The translations under genes and the position numbers were made by a program. From Christensenellaceae bacterium (GTDB lineage Bacteria > Bacillota > Clostridia > Christensenellales > DTU072), in contig JAIRMA010000031.1 in NCBI GenBank assembly GCA_031259085.1, forward strand, positions 1 through 43,972: 43,972 bases of DNA, written 5' to 3'. This document shows positions 26,839-34,123 of this stretch, one piece after another. Under the pieces are notes generated by a model. That model was not told the DNA's origin, did not search any database, and saw only the letters and a list, made by a program, of their open reading frames with translations. How positions within the stretch are numbered: position 1 is the stretch's first letter; each line of letters starts with the position of its first letter.

Positions 26839-27639
26839 ATGATAGATACACATACACATTCTCTACACTCTCATGATGGCCATGAAAATATCTTTGATAT
26901 GGTCGAGCAAGCTAAAAAAATCGGTTGTTCCTATTTAGCAATTACTGATCATTTAGATTTGGATTACCTTTTTTGCAGTACTGCTACAGAGAGACAATTA
27001 GACATGGATTCATATTTTAAGGATTTCAAAGCTGTAGTAAAAAATGCTGGCCTAGAATTGGCTTTTGGAGTAGAAGTTGGGTACTCTAATAAATCTGAAA
27101 ATTTATACGAAAACAAAATATCCTCATTCCCAATCGATGTTGTAATTAATTCTGTACACACACTAAACGACATTGATTTATATCACTTTTTGCCTAATCA
27201 ACAACCTGCAGAAAAAAAGCACCTTTTTATTGATTATTTAAATGCTATTCTTTGTAGTATAAAAGCTCAATACAAATACGATGTAGTGGGTCATATTGGA
27301 TATATTTCTAGATATGTAACCTATAAAGAAAAGTATTTGTTATTTGATGACACAAGAGATTTAATCGATCAAATTCTAAAAACTATTATCCAATTAAATA
27401 AAACTATAGAGCTTAACACCAATGTGAAAACATTGCCATTTAACACCCTTCCAGAACCTCAAATCATCGAAAGGTATAGAGAATTAGGTGGTGAAAATAT
27501 CACATTTGGTTCAGATGCACATACTTTAAATCGAATAGGGGATGGGTATTATAAGGCCTGTGCTATTGCTCGAGCATGTGGATTTAAATATTGGACAGTA
27601 TATCTTAATAGAACACCTAAAAAAATATTGATTGAATAA
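26839..27639 (+). CDS. hisK: Histidinol-phosphatase, PHP family
   Basis: PHP-type histidinol phosphatase removes phosphate in the eighth step of histidine synthesis. The 266-residue protein begins MIDTHTHSLHSHDG (metal-binding H5-x-H7), then YLAITDHLD, GVEVGY, DVVINSVH, DVVGHIGYI, and ITFGSDAHTLNRIG near the C-terminus: the full PHP metal set. Its ATG is 41 bases after argS; AGGA lies ten bases upstream. It may be a related PHP phosphoesterase instead; no other his genes are in view. Confidence 0.8.
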   Translation: MIDTHTHSLHSHDGHENIFDMVEQAKKIGCSYLAITDHLDLDYLFCSTATERQLDMDSYFKDFKAVVKNAGLELAFGVEVGYSNKSENLYENKISSFPIDVVINSVHTLNDIDLYHFLPNQQPAEKKHLFIDYLNAILCSIKAQYKYDVVGHIGYISRYVTYKEKYLLFDDTRDLIDQILKTIIQLNKTIELNTNVKTLPFNTLPEPQIIERYRELGGENITFGSDAHTLNRIGDGYYKACAIARACGFKYWTVYLNRTPKKILIE

Positions 27640-27652
27640 AAAATTGTATTCT

Positions 27653-27675
27653 AGGCTGTTTGTTACAAACAGCCT
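27653..27675. repeat. Perfect 9-bp hairpin after hisK
   Basis: AGGCTGTTT pairs with AAACAGCCT around a five-base loop. It lies 14 bases after the hisK stop. No T-run follows directly on either strand, so it is either a poor terminator or the first stem of the RNA-like block that follows. Confidence 0.7.
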
Positions 27676-27848
27676 CCAGCTCAGAAGCGCGAGCACTGTA
27701 TGCATCCGCTGTAGCCTAGAGCGGCAATAGCTTGCTCAAAGTAGGATTTGCTTTATGACCACCGCCTAGTTATAATCGTTTGCGGCGGGACGTTTAAGTC
27801 TTCAAAGTGAAACGTATCGTGAGATCGCTTGACGGGCGGTTTTTATTA
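27653..27848 (+). ncRNA. Candidate structured RNA, unassigned
   Basis: This stretch is visibly richer in G+C than the surrounding intergenic DNA and is dense in small helices: AGGCTGTTT/AAACAGCCT, GAGCA/TGCTC (27691/27733) enclosing CCGCT/AGCGG (27706/27720), AAAGTA/TGCTTT (27738/27749), and ACGTTT/AAACGT (27790/27810). ACCGCC (27761-27766) can pair with GGCGGT (27835-27840), which is followed by five Ts like a terminator, or alternatively with GGCGG at 27784-27788. A TTGCTT-N17-TATAAT promoter pattern also lies inside (27748-27776). I could not match it to 6S, tmRNA, RNase P or SRP RNA. Confidence 0.35.
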
Positions 27849-28602
27849 TAAGTATCGTGGTAATCCTTCTTGTGCTCGACGCGCGGCGACGATTATTCTG
27901 CTTTGCTACTATAAATTCAGGATTTAAAAAATATATTTCTTCCATTTGAAAGGCTTTGAACATCATCGAGAATGAATCAATTTGTACCTGTTTATACGTT
28001 GAGATTTGCCAGGTAGCGACCGCGCCTAGTATGTGAGAAAAATAGAAAAATTGAGAAACACCTTTTTCGTTTGACTACATCTGATTTATATTGTATCATT
28101 CCAAAATAAGAGAATTTCGTTTTCTGTTTTTACAACATTTGCTCACACTTCGCGTTATCATAAAAATTGGTACATTAGTAGAAATTACTTTGATTGTCAC
28201 AACGTTTTATTGAAATACAAAACCCAATATTTTTATCTACAATGATCTGTTATATTATCAAAATGAATGTTTACAATGATGATGGTGTGATTTGATTTTA
28301 AGTCTATTATCAAGGAAAGACTCGATGCAATCAATGTGAATCTTTGGGAGCTATTGCTTGTCAGTTCTTTTTAAAGTATTTTTTAAGACTTAAAATCCTC
28401 TAAAATATTTTTACTTGTGCGCTATGTTCAGTAATGCCAAAAGATTTCTTTATTTTTTAGTTAGTGTTGATTTTAATAAAATTTGATAAATACACATTAA
28501 ACATTTGGGGATTTTGGTAATAATCAGTATCTGGGTTTATTGCGATTTGAAATTGGAAAATGTCCATAAATATAGAATGAAGCCGCAGTTTTTAGCGTCA
28601 AG
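27849..28602. other. Intergenic region, no gene recognised
   Basis: Between the RNA-like block and tRNA-Arg I see no supported gene. A GC-richer patch at 27855-27895 can form TAATC/GATTA and TCGT/ACGA pairings and may belong to the block before it. The rest is AT-rich. Confidence 0.4.
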
Positions 28603-28677
28603 TGGCACCCCTAACAGGAATCGAACCTGTAATTGTCCCTTAGGAGGGGACTGTTATATCCATTTAACTATAGAGGC
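28603..28677 (-). tRNA. tRNA-Arg (anticodon CCT)
   Basis: Read on the minus strand, the acceptor GCCTCTA (28677-28671) pairs with TAGGGGT (two G-U pairs), the anticodon arm is GTCCC-CTCCTAA-GGGAC with anticodon CCT at 28644-28642 (reading AGG), the T-arm has GGTTCGATTCC, and the end is GCCA. CCA is encoded at 28605-28603. A reading frame across this locus is the usual false translation of a tRNA. Confidence 0.95.
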
Positions 28678-28693
28678 AAATTGCGATTTGTTG

Positions 28694-28722
28694 ATTATAA
28701 GACCCTGAATTTTCCCTAACAA
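28694..28722 (-). promoter_or_regulatory. Promoter of tRNA-Arg
   Basis: Minus-strand TTGTTA (28722-28717), 17 bases, TATAAT (28699-28694). The predicted start near 28687 is ten bases before the mature tRNA 5' end. Confidence 0.7.
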
Positions 28723-28933
28723 AATCGATAGATTTGGTGATATTTCGTTCTCACTAAAACAACCAGAATTATCTGACCTAGTGCATCCTTTTGATTCACA
28801 CTTCAAAAACCTATCGATTCTAGCCGTTTTAGCGGATCTCAGAGATACCTGTTTCCTTAGAGGTTTTGTTTCATCACTTAAAATATAGGCGCTAATTTAA
28901 AAATGTAATATAACTAGATTGCGTGCCCTTATA

Positions 28934-29029
28934 TTTAGATGTGTGCCTTCATATAATCAACTCGGCGTTGATAAGTCTAGAGTGCATATCAAGTGCTTGA
29001 TTATATATATTAACATTTATACATCTAAA
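28934..29029. repeat. Nested imperfect palindrome, 96 bp
   Basis: Three pairs of perfect inverted segments are nested: TTTAGATGT (28934-28942) with ACATCTAAA (29021-29029); ATATAATCAA (28951-28960) with TTGATTATAT (28997-29006); and TTGATA (28968-28973) with TATCAA (28987-28992). Just left of it a related direct repeat occurs (GCGTGCCCTTATAT and GTGTGCCTTCATAT). It could be a folded RNA, a small mobile (MITE-like) element, or a protein-binding site. Confidence 0.6.
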
Positions 29030-29152
29030 AATCAAACAAATTATTAACAATTATGCCGTCAAAAGTCTTTTAAACAATTTTTAAAAATTGAGCCTTCTTC
29101 AAAATTTTGCTGCTGATCTAACACTTTAATTTTAAAATCTAAGATTCTCTCC

Positions 29153-29560
29153 TTGATTATTGATATTTATAACGTTTTTTTACAATTTACAGAGCTCTGC
29201 CTCTTTTTTCTGCTTATTTCCTTTTTAATTTCTTTTTTTGTATTAGGAAGTTTGCCTTTAATCTTAGCTCCCTTATGTAAATTCTGGAAATTGATTGCTG
29301 TTATTATGTATGTTATCCTTGAAGGCACATCGCTCTTAAGACAAAACACTGACATCTTGTCTATCCTTACTATCGCCACAGTATGGATGGCGTGCCCTCA
29401 ATGCCATTTCGCTTCTTTCTATACTGTTGAATTGCTCTGTGTAGTTCCCTTATATTTTTTCGTGTATTTATTAACATCTTTTTTTAAGTTATTCGTGCGG
29501 CTCCCGCCCTCATTTGTAATTTGCATGGAATTATTGTTATGCCTTTTTATTGCACAATAA
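29153..29560 (+). CDS. Doubtful hydrophobic ORF
   Basis: A 135-residue frame, TTG-started, with several hydrophobic stretches (e.g. LFFLLISFLISFFVLGSLPL) and five cysteines. There is no ribosome site (TCTCTCC precedes it), and the strand is very T+C-rich, which by itself makes random frames look membrane-like. I list it because it is the longest frame in a 1.7-kb gap; it is more likely chance than a gene. Confidence 0.15.
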   Translation: MIIDIYNVFLQFTELCLFFLLISFLISFFVLGSLPLILAPLCKFWKLIAVIMYVILEGTSLLRQNTDILSILTIATVWMACPQCHFASFYTVELLCVVPLYFFVYLLTSFFKLFVRLPPSFVICMELLLCLFIAQ

Positions 29561-30336
29561 AACTTTGCTCTATATTCTTGTTTTGCTTTGTTGTAAATGC
29601 CGTCTAAAGCGTCTGCAGTAGGACATTTTGTTATTCTTTTCCCTTTTTCTATCTCAAAATCAAATGCACCCTTTGTCTCTTGCCTCTAAACCATTTGCTA
29701 CTAAAGTCACACTATTTTAATCACCAGGGTAGTTTTTTTAGATCAGGCACCATTTGCAATTATAATTCTTGTGTCAACTCTTTTAAATATTTCATCGTTT
29801 GTTATACAGAAATATGCATGTATATACAGAATTTAGAGCCTGCAAAAAATATAATATTTCAAATATGTAGAGGTGTTGAATAGGTTTATTCAGAATAGAA
29901 TCGTGATACAAATGTAATTTATATCATGCGTATAATTTAAAATTGTCTATGGTCACGTAGAAGATGATTTATCTAAACTGATTTCTCATACTGTTAATGC
30001 ATTTTTAAATTTAAAAAATATTTTCTCTATTTGTTTGATCTTAATATGCAATTTTAATATGCGACACAGTCGTAAGCACACATAAGGAAAATTATATCTA
30101 CAACTGTGTCGCCGTATTAACATTTTAAGAGTTAGCAATAGCTAACTATAAATATTATATATTATAATTTTTCTATAGTCAAATGTTTTTAAGGTTATTT
30201 TGTAATTATTTAAAAAAATTTACTAATATATTCATTTTTTTAATTAAGCATGCGCTACGAATATTGCACTATTATTGTTTATTATATCTTAATTGTAATT
30301 ATTTCGAATTTGATATGTTTTATGATTTCTTATATC
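29561..30336. other. AT-rich intergenic region upstream of holA
   Basis: No supported gene. It contains the inverted repeat at 30061-30112 and a short perfect hairpin AGTTAGC-AATA-GCTAACT at 30130-30147. Confidence 0.4.
30061..30112. repeat. 52-bp inverted repeat
   Basis: GCGACACAGT (30061-30070) is the perfect complement of ACTGTGTCGC (30103-30112); with one mismatch the arms extend to 14 bases, around a 24-base AT-rich loop. The arms are GC-richer than their surroundings. There is no T-run, so it is not a typical terminator. Confidence 0.7.
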
Positions 30337-30365
30337 TTGCATTTAAATTTTAAATATTATATAAT
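30337..30365 (+). promoter_or_regulatory. Promoter of holA, placed for a leaderless mRNA
   Basis: TTGCAT (30337-30342), exactly 17 bases, TATAAT (30360-30365). Taking the -10 box as -12 to -7, +1 falls at 30372, the A of the holA ATG. No ribosome site lies between the promoter and the ATG. Confidence 0.65.
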
Positions 30366-30371
30366 TATAGC

Positions 30372-31397
30372 ATGAAAGCATCGATGCTTAACATAGACGC
30401 AATAAAAGCCTCTGAAGATAGAGCATTTTTGATTGATGGTGACGATCCATACTGGTGTGATTTAGCATTGAGTTTTTTCATTAATCTAATTTCTGAAGAA
30501 AATAGATCTTTTAATCTTAACATTTTAGATGAGCCAACTGATTTCAGTGACATACTAAACGCGGTTGAAACATCTTCGTTTTTACCTGGGCCACATGTAG
30601 TTATTGTAAAAAATCTAACTGTGACTGAGCCAAAATCCTCTAAAAAGGCGGGTGCTGCACCCAAAAGCGAAGGAAAATCGAAGAAAAAAACAAAGACTAA
30701 AGAAAAAAATTCCGATTACATTGAGGCGGCAATCGACGCCGTTTTTGATAAGTATTTGGTCTTTTATAATGCCTCTGGTTTGCCATCGAACGTTAAGAAA
30801 AAGCTCACATTGATTGATGCAAAAAAATCTGATCAATTTGAGCTAAGAAATATCATTACTGCTAAATTCAATGGAATTGGCGGGATTGATCAAGACGCAA
30901 TTGCTACATTAATCACCTACACTGGTGGGAGCATGGCTAAAATTGACTTGGAAATGCGCAAATTGGTTTCATATTGTAACGGAAATAAGGTTACTTTAGA
31001 TGATATCGAAAATCTAGTATCCGACACGGAGGAAAATCAAATATACGATTTTACAGGCGCTATTACTAGTGGAAATAAACAAACTGCAATGAAAATATTA
31101 GATAAATTTGTCGCTGCTGGCGTTTCATATATTTATCTTCTCGCTGCATTAACTAATCAGTTTCGCAGGATGTATTACGTTAAAATCGCTGATAGAACTG
31201 ATGATAAACTTGCAGACATCTTTTCAGTTAAGCAATACGCTATATGTAAAGCTAGGGAATTAGCCAAAAATTATAATTCTGCCGTCCTCTCTAAAAACCT
31301 GCTAGCTCTAATTGATGCCGAAAGCAATATTAAAAGTGGCATCATGACAGAAAAAACCGCTTTTGATCGTGTCATATCTACCATATTGAGTTCCTAA
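30372..31397 (+). CDS. holA: DNA polymerase III subunit delta
   Basis: Delta opens the beta clamp as part of the clamp loader. The 341-residue length and layout fit HolA: N-terminal IKASEDRAFLIDGDDPYWCD, a AAA+-like region without a P-loop, a Lys-rich linker (residues ~95-115, SKKAGAAPKSEGKSKKKTK), TGGSMAKIDLEMRKLVSYCN, and the C-terminal clamp-loader collar (IYLLAALTNQFRRMYYVKIA). The basic linker is longer than I would expect. There is no Shine-Dalgarno; a start at Met5 (30384) is possible. Confidence 0.88.
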   Translation: MKASMLNIDAIKASEDRAFLIDGDDPYWCDLALSFFINLISEENRSFNLNILDEPTDFSDILNAVETSSFLPGPHVVIVKNLTVTEPKSSKKAGAAPKSEGKSKKKTKTKEKNSDYIEAAIDAVFDKYLVFYNASGLPSNVKKKLTLIDAKKSDQFELRNIITAKFNGIGGIDQDAIATLITYTGGSMAKIDLEMRKLVSYCNGNKVTLDDIENLVSDTEENQIYDFTGAITSGNKQTAMKILDKFVAAGVSYIYLLAALTNQFRRMYYVKIADRTDDKLADIFSVKQYAICKARELAKNYNSAVLSKNLLALIDAESNIKSGIMTEKTAFDRVISTILSS

Positions 31398-31449
31398 ACA
31401 ATTATTTATTTACCCTCATTTTACAAATATATTTAACGGAGAATATAAA

Positions 31450-32256
31450 ATGACTAAACTAAGATCTAATCTTAAGAGGCTCTCATCAGGAGGTTCAATT
31501 ATCTATATTGTTATATTGGCAATTACGATTTTTGTATCTGCAATTCATGAGTTAACTATAACTAAAGAACAATTCCCATCAATACTTGACCAACTCGGCG
31601 ATTACTCATATTTATTGGAAATTTCTGAATTTCTCAATGCTTTGTGGATTTTATCAATGATAATAACAATTATCGTGTATGTTGTAGTATTTGAAATAAT
31701 TATTGCCGCTGTTAGTTCGTTCTTGAAACGAAATAATATAAGATTATCCACTATTAAAACTTTCAAAAACCTTACCAGACTGTTTTTCGCCCTCGCGTCA
31801 GTAGTAATGGGCCTGATAAGACTATTGTATTTTGTTGCGCCCGTTGTGGAAGCCTTTGATGGACTCATAAATTTCGTAGTTTATGGCGCTTTGCTCTTTT
31901 TGGCCTTTTTAGTTCTAGAAGATGAGTTTATTTATTTGGGCCAAATTGGATCTGCATATGCTATGTTGAGTAAATTGTTCTTTATTATCAACTTAGTATT
32001 TGCTCTCTCTGGGTTCATTCAAATAAGCAAAAGTACCTTTGGAGTTCTCCTAGCTTTGATAGGGACTTCACTCTATGTCTTAGCTACTGTAGGTGGTTTC
32101 ATTTTCTCACATTATATTGTTGCAAAACGCTTTATGCAAAAACAACATGACTTCTTAGATCATGAAGTTATTATAACACCAATTGATTATAATGATGATC
32201 ATAACAATCCACCTCCTCCACCCCCATCTGATATATACAGGGATTTTGGATTTTAA
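31450..32256 (+). CDS. Unknown membrane protein with six helices and a proline-rich tail
   Basis: I do not recognise the family. The 268-residue protein has about six hydrophobic helices (roughly 16-33, 64-90, 109-130, 137-157, 172-192, 197-220) and a hydrophilic C-terminal tail of some 45 residues with NNPPPPPPSDIYRDFGF. The ATG is preceded by GGAG eight bases upstream. It follows holA by 52 bases and converges on sigG. The cytosolic Pro-rich end suggests a protein-binding segment; that is inference only. Confidence 0.75.
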   Translation: MTKLRSNLKRLSSGGSIIYIVILAITIFVSAIHELTITKEQFPSILDQLGDYSYLLEISEFLNALWILSMIITIIVYVVVFEIIIAAVSSFLKRNNIRLSTIKTFKNLTRLFFALASVVMGLIRLLYFVAPVVEAFDGLINFVVYGALLFLAFLVLEDEFIYLGQIGSAYAMLSKLFFIINLVFALSGFIQISKSTFGVLLALIGTSLYVLATVGGFIFSHYIVAKRFMQKQHDFLDHEVIITPIDYNDDHNNPPPPPPSDIYRDFGF

Positions 32257-32305
32257 GGAAAACACAGTCTCTAACAATTATATCACCGCATGCTTACCTC
32301 ATTTA

Positions 32306-32339
32306 GCCCGTTTTTTAATTTTGATTATAAAAGGCGGGC
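32306..32339. terminator. Possible bidirectional terminator between the membrane-protein gene and sigG
   Basis: GCCCG (32306-32310) pairs with CGGGC (32335-32339); T-rich and A-rich segments lie just inside the arms. The right arm overlaps the last codons of sigG. The short stem and long loop make this tentative. Confidence 0.35.
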
Positions 32340-33091
32340 CTTAATTTATTTATGGCGCTTTTTTCCAATCTACTTACTTGTGCTTGCGAGATGTTAAATT
32401 CATCCGCTATTTCTGTTTGCGTTAAACCGTTATAATAGCGATGCATTATTACCATCCGCTCTTTTTCGGGCAACACGCCTAATTGTTCACGCAGTACTAT
32501 CAAATCATCATGACCCAACTCCTTTTTTTTATTAGCAATTTGATCTATTATTCGCATGCCATCAGTATCTTCCCCATACATTGGCTCATATATTGATATA
32601 GGTTCAGCTATTGCATCAAGTGCAAAAACTAAATCTTTATATGAAACATCAATTTCTTCTGCTATTTCTTCTAACTCAGCTTCTTTTACTTTCTCTCGTT
32701 CTATTCTGTCTCGTGCTATCATTGCTTTATATGCAATATCCCTCAAACTCCTACCTATCTTCATGATAGAACATTCTCGGATAAATCTCTTAATTTCACC
32801 CAAAATCATTGGTACTGCATATGTGGAAAATCTAACATTCATTGTTATATCAAAATTATCAGCTGCTTTTATTAACCCTAGCATTCCAATCTGAAAAATA
32901 TCATCAGCAATTCTATTTGCTTGTGGAAATCTTTGAACCATACTTAAGACCAATCTTACATTTGCTAATAAAAAAGTCTCTCTTAATTCGTATTCACCGT
33001 TTTTCATCCTCTTTAGCATATCTTCTATTTCTCTAGATGTCAACTTAGGTAATTCTGCTGTATTCATGCCTGTTATTACTACTTTATTCAT
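32315..33091 (-). CDS. sigG: RNA polymerase sporulation sigma factor SigG
   Basis: SigG directs late forespore transcription. From ATG 33091 the protein is 258 residues, close to the B. subtilis 260. Region 2 is clear (RLVLSMVQRF, DIFQIGMLGLIKAADNFD, VRFSTYAVPMILGEIKRFIR), as are region 3 (GRSLRDIAYKAMIARDRIE) and the SigF/SigG-type FALDAIAEPISIYEPMYGED; region 4 has the helix-turn-helix EIADEFNISQAQVSRLEKSA. The N-terminus KVVITGMNTAELPKL matches SigG rather than SigF. The open frame extends eight codons upstream to a TTG, but the family N-terminus and an ATG favour 33091; neither has a strong ribosome site. Confidence 0.92.
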   Translation of the reverse strand: MNKVVITGMNTAELPKLTSREIEDMLKRMKNGEYELRETFLLANVRLVLSMVQRFPQANRIADDIFQIGMLGLIKAADNFDITMNVRFSTYAVPMILGEIKRFIRECSIMKIGRSLRDIAYKAMIARDRIEREKVKEAELEEIAEEIDVSYKDLVFALDAIAEPISIYEPMYGEDTDGMRIIDQIANKKKELGHDDLIVLREQLGVLPEKERMVIMHRYYNGLTQTEIADEFNISQAQVSRLEKSAINKLRPAFYNQN

Positions 33092-33102
33092 ATATTGATA
33101 TT

Positions 33103-33131
33103 TAGTATTGCACAATTCAATTTAAATATTC
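33103..33131 (-). promoter_or_regulatory. Candidate SigG-type promoter of sigG
   Basis: Minus strand: GAATA (33131-33127), 17 bases, AATACTA (33109-33103). The recalled B. subtilis SigG consensus is GMATR with ~18 bases before CATNMTA, so the -35 is perfect and the -10 has one mismatch. Its 3' end is only about 12 bases from the ATG at 33091, so the mRNA leader would be very short. This would allow sigG autoregulation. Visual match only. Confidence 0.35.
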
Positions 33132-33220
33132 TTTGTTGAATTATTTTTACATGCTTTCATCTATAATCACTTATTTAGCATGGTCATTTTGTAATGCTAA
33201 TTAGAATCATTATTTTTTAT

Positions 33221-33249
33221 TTGCTATATTGTCTAAAAAATTATAAAAT
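33221..33249 (+). promoter_or_regulatory. Promoter of cdaA
   Basis: TTGCTA (33221-33226), 17 bases, TAAAAT (33244-33249). Predicted start ~33256, with the GGAG at 33275-33278 in the leader. It points away from sigG. Confidence 0.6.
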
Positions 33250-33284
33250 ATTATATATCATAGATTAATCAAATGGAGCGACTA

Positions 33285-34085
33285 ATGGGCAATTATGAGC
33301 TTGGCTGGCAAAACTTAATAGACGTTGCAATGATATTAGTTGTTTTTCTGTTTATATCTATTTATTTTTTTAGAAAAAAAAATCCTAAGCCACTCATATT
33401 TCTTATACCCCTTTACGTGCTTTATATAGCAATAATTTTCTTAGATTTATTGTATAGTGTGCCCTTTGCAAGACATGTAGTTACTCTTGCTGTTTTTTCA
33501 TATATAGTCTTTTTAATTGTCATCTATCAAGCTGATCTTAGATCATCCTTTTTCAATTTATTTAAGAAAACCAACGACAGAGGTTATACAGTTGAACAAG
33601 GTATTACTGACGATGAATTAAGAGCTGCTGTTGATGAAATAGTAAAAGCCTGTCAAACCCTGTCAAAACTTAGAACTGGCGCATTAATTGTAATAACAAG
33701 TACAAATATTTCTTCGTTAATACTAGAAACTGGTACTAAGTTGAGTGCTATTATATCTGCCCCTTTATTAGAGAGCATTTTTAATACAAAAGGTCCAATC
33801 CATGATGGAGCTGTCATAGTAAAAGCGAATCGAATTTTAGCTGCTGGTTGTTTTTTGCCATTAACTGAAAATGTTACTGTTGACAAGTCCCTAGGGACTA
33901 GGCATCGCGCAGGAATAGGGATAACAGAAAATTCGAATATACTAACTATTATATTAAGTGAGGAAACAGGAGTAATATCCTGTGCAAAAGAAGGAGTATT
34001 AAGACAATATATAACACCAGATAGATTAAGAGATATACTAAGTGCAGCTTATAATTTAACAGTTAGCAAAAAGATCAGAAATTAA
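33285..34085 (+). CDS. cdaA: Diadenylate cyclase, membrane-bound CdaA type
   Basis: It makes cyclic di-AMP from two ATP; c-di-AMP controls potassium, osmolyte and cell-wall homeostasis. From ATG 33285 (GGAG six bases upstream; an in-frame ATG at 33273 has no site) the protein is 266 residues. Three N-terminal helices (about 11-28, 36-55, 66-83) precede the DAC domain with the catalytic PIHDGAVIV (DGA at 174-176) and GTRHRAG (204-210). The usual neighbours cdaR (ybbR) and glmM are absent; a DUF1015 gene follows by 38 bases. Confidence 0.95.
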   Translation: MGNYELGWQNLIDVAMILVVFLFISIYFFRKKNPKPLIFLIPLYVLYIAIIFLDLLYSVPFARHVVTLAVFSYIVFLIVIYQADLRSSFFNLFKKTNDRGYTVEQGITDDELRAAVDEIVKACQTLSKLRTGALIVITSTNISSLILETGTKLSAIISAPLLESIFNTKGPIHDGAVIVKANRILAAGCFLPLTENVTVDKSLGTRHRAGIGITENSNILTIILSEETGVISCAKEGVLRQYITPDRLRDILSAAYNLTVSKKIRN

Positions 34086-34123
34086 GTTTTATTAAAGGTT
34101 TATAACGGAGGTCATTTTTTTTA

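Noticed and set aside
27653-27848. Assignment of the RNA-like block to 6S, tmRNA, RNase P or SRP RNA
   Set aside because: No tmRNA tag or CCA end, no GAAAGTCC-type RNase P core and no SRP GGAAG-type loop were seen; 6S could not be judged without a covariance model.
28505-28708. A 67-residue reading frame on the plus strand
   Set aside because: It runs antisense across tRNA-Arg; phrases such as GTPNRNRTCN are the typical translation of a tRNA T-arm.
29680-29883. A 67-residue plus-strand frame in the holA upstream gap
   Set aside because: No ribosome site, poor composition and no recognisable similarity.
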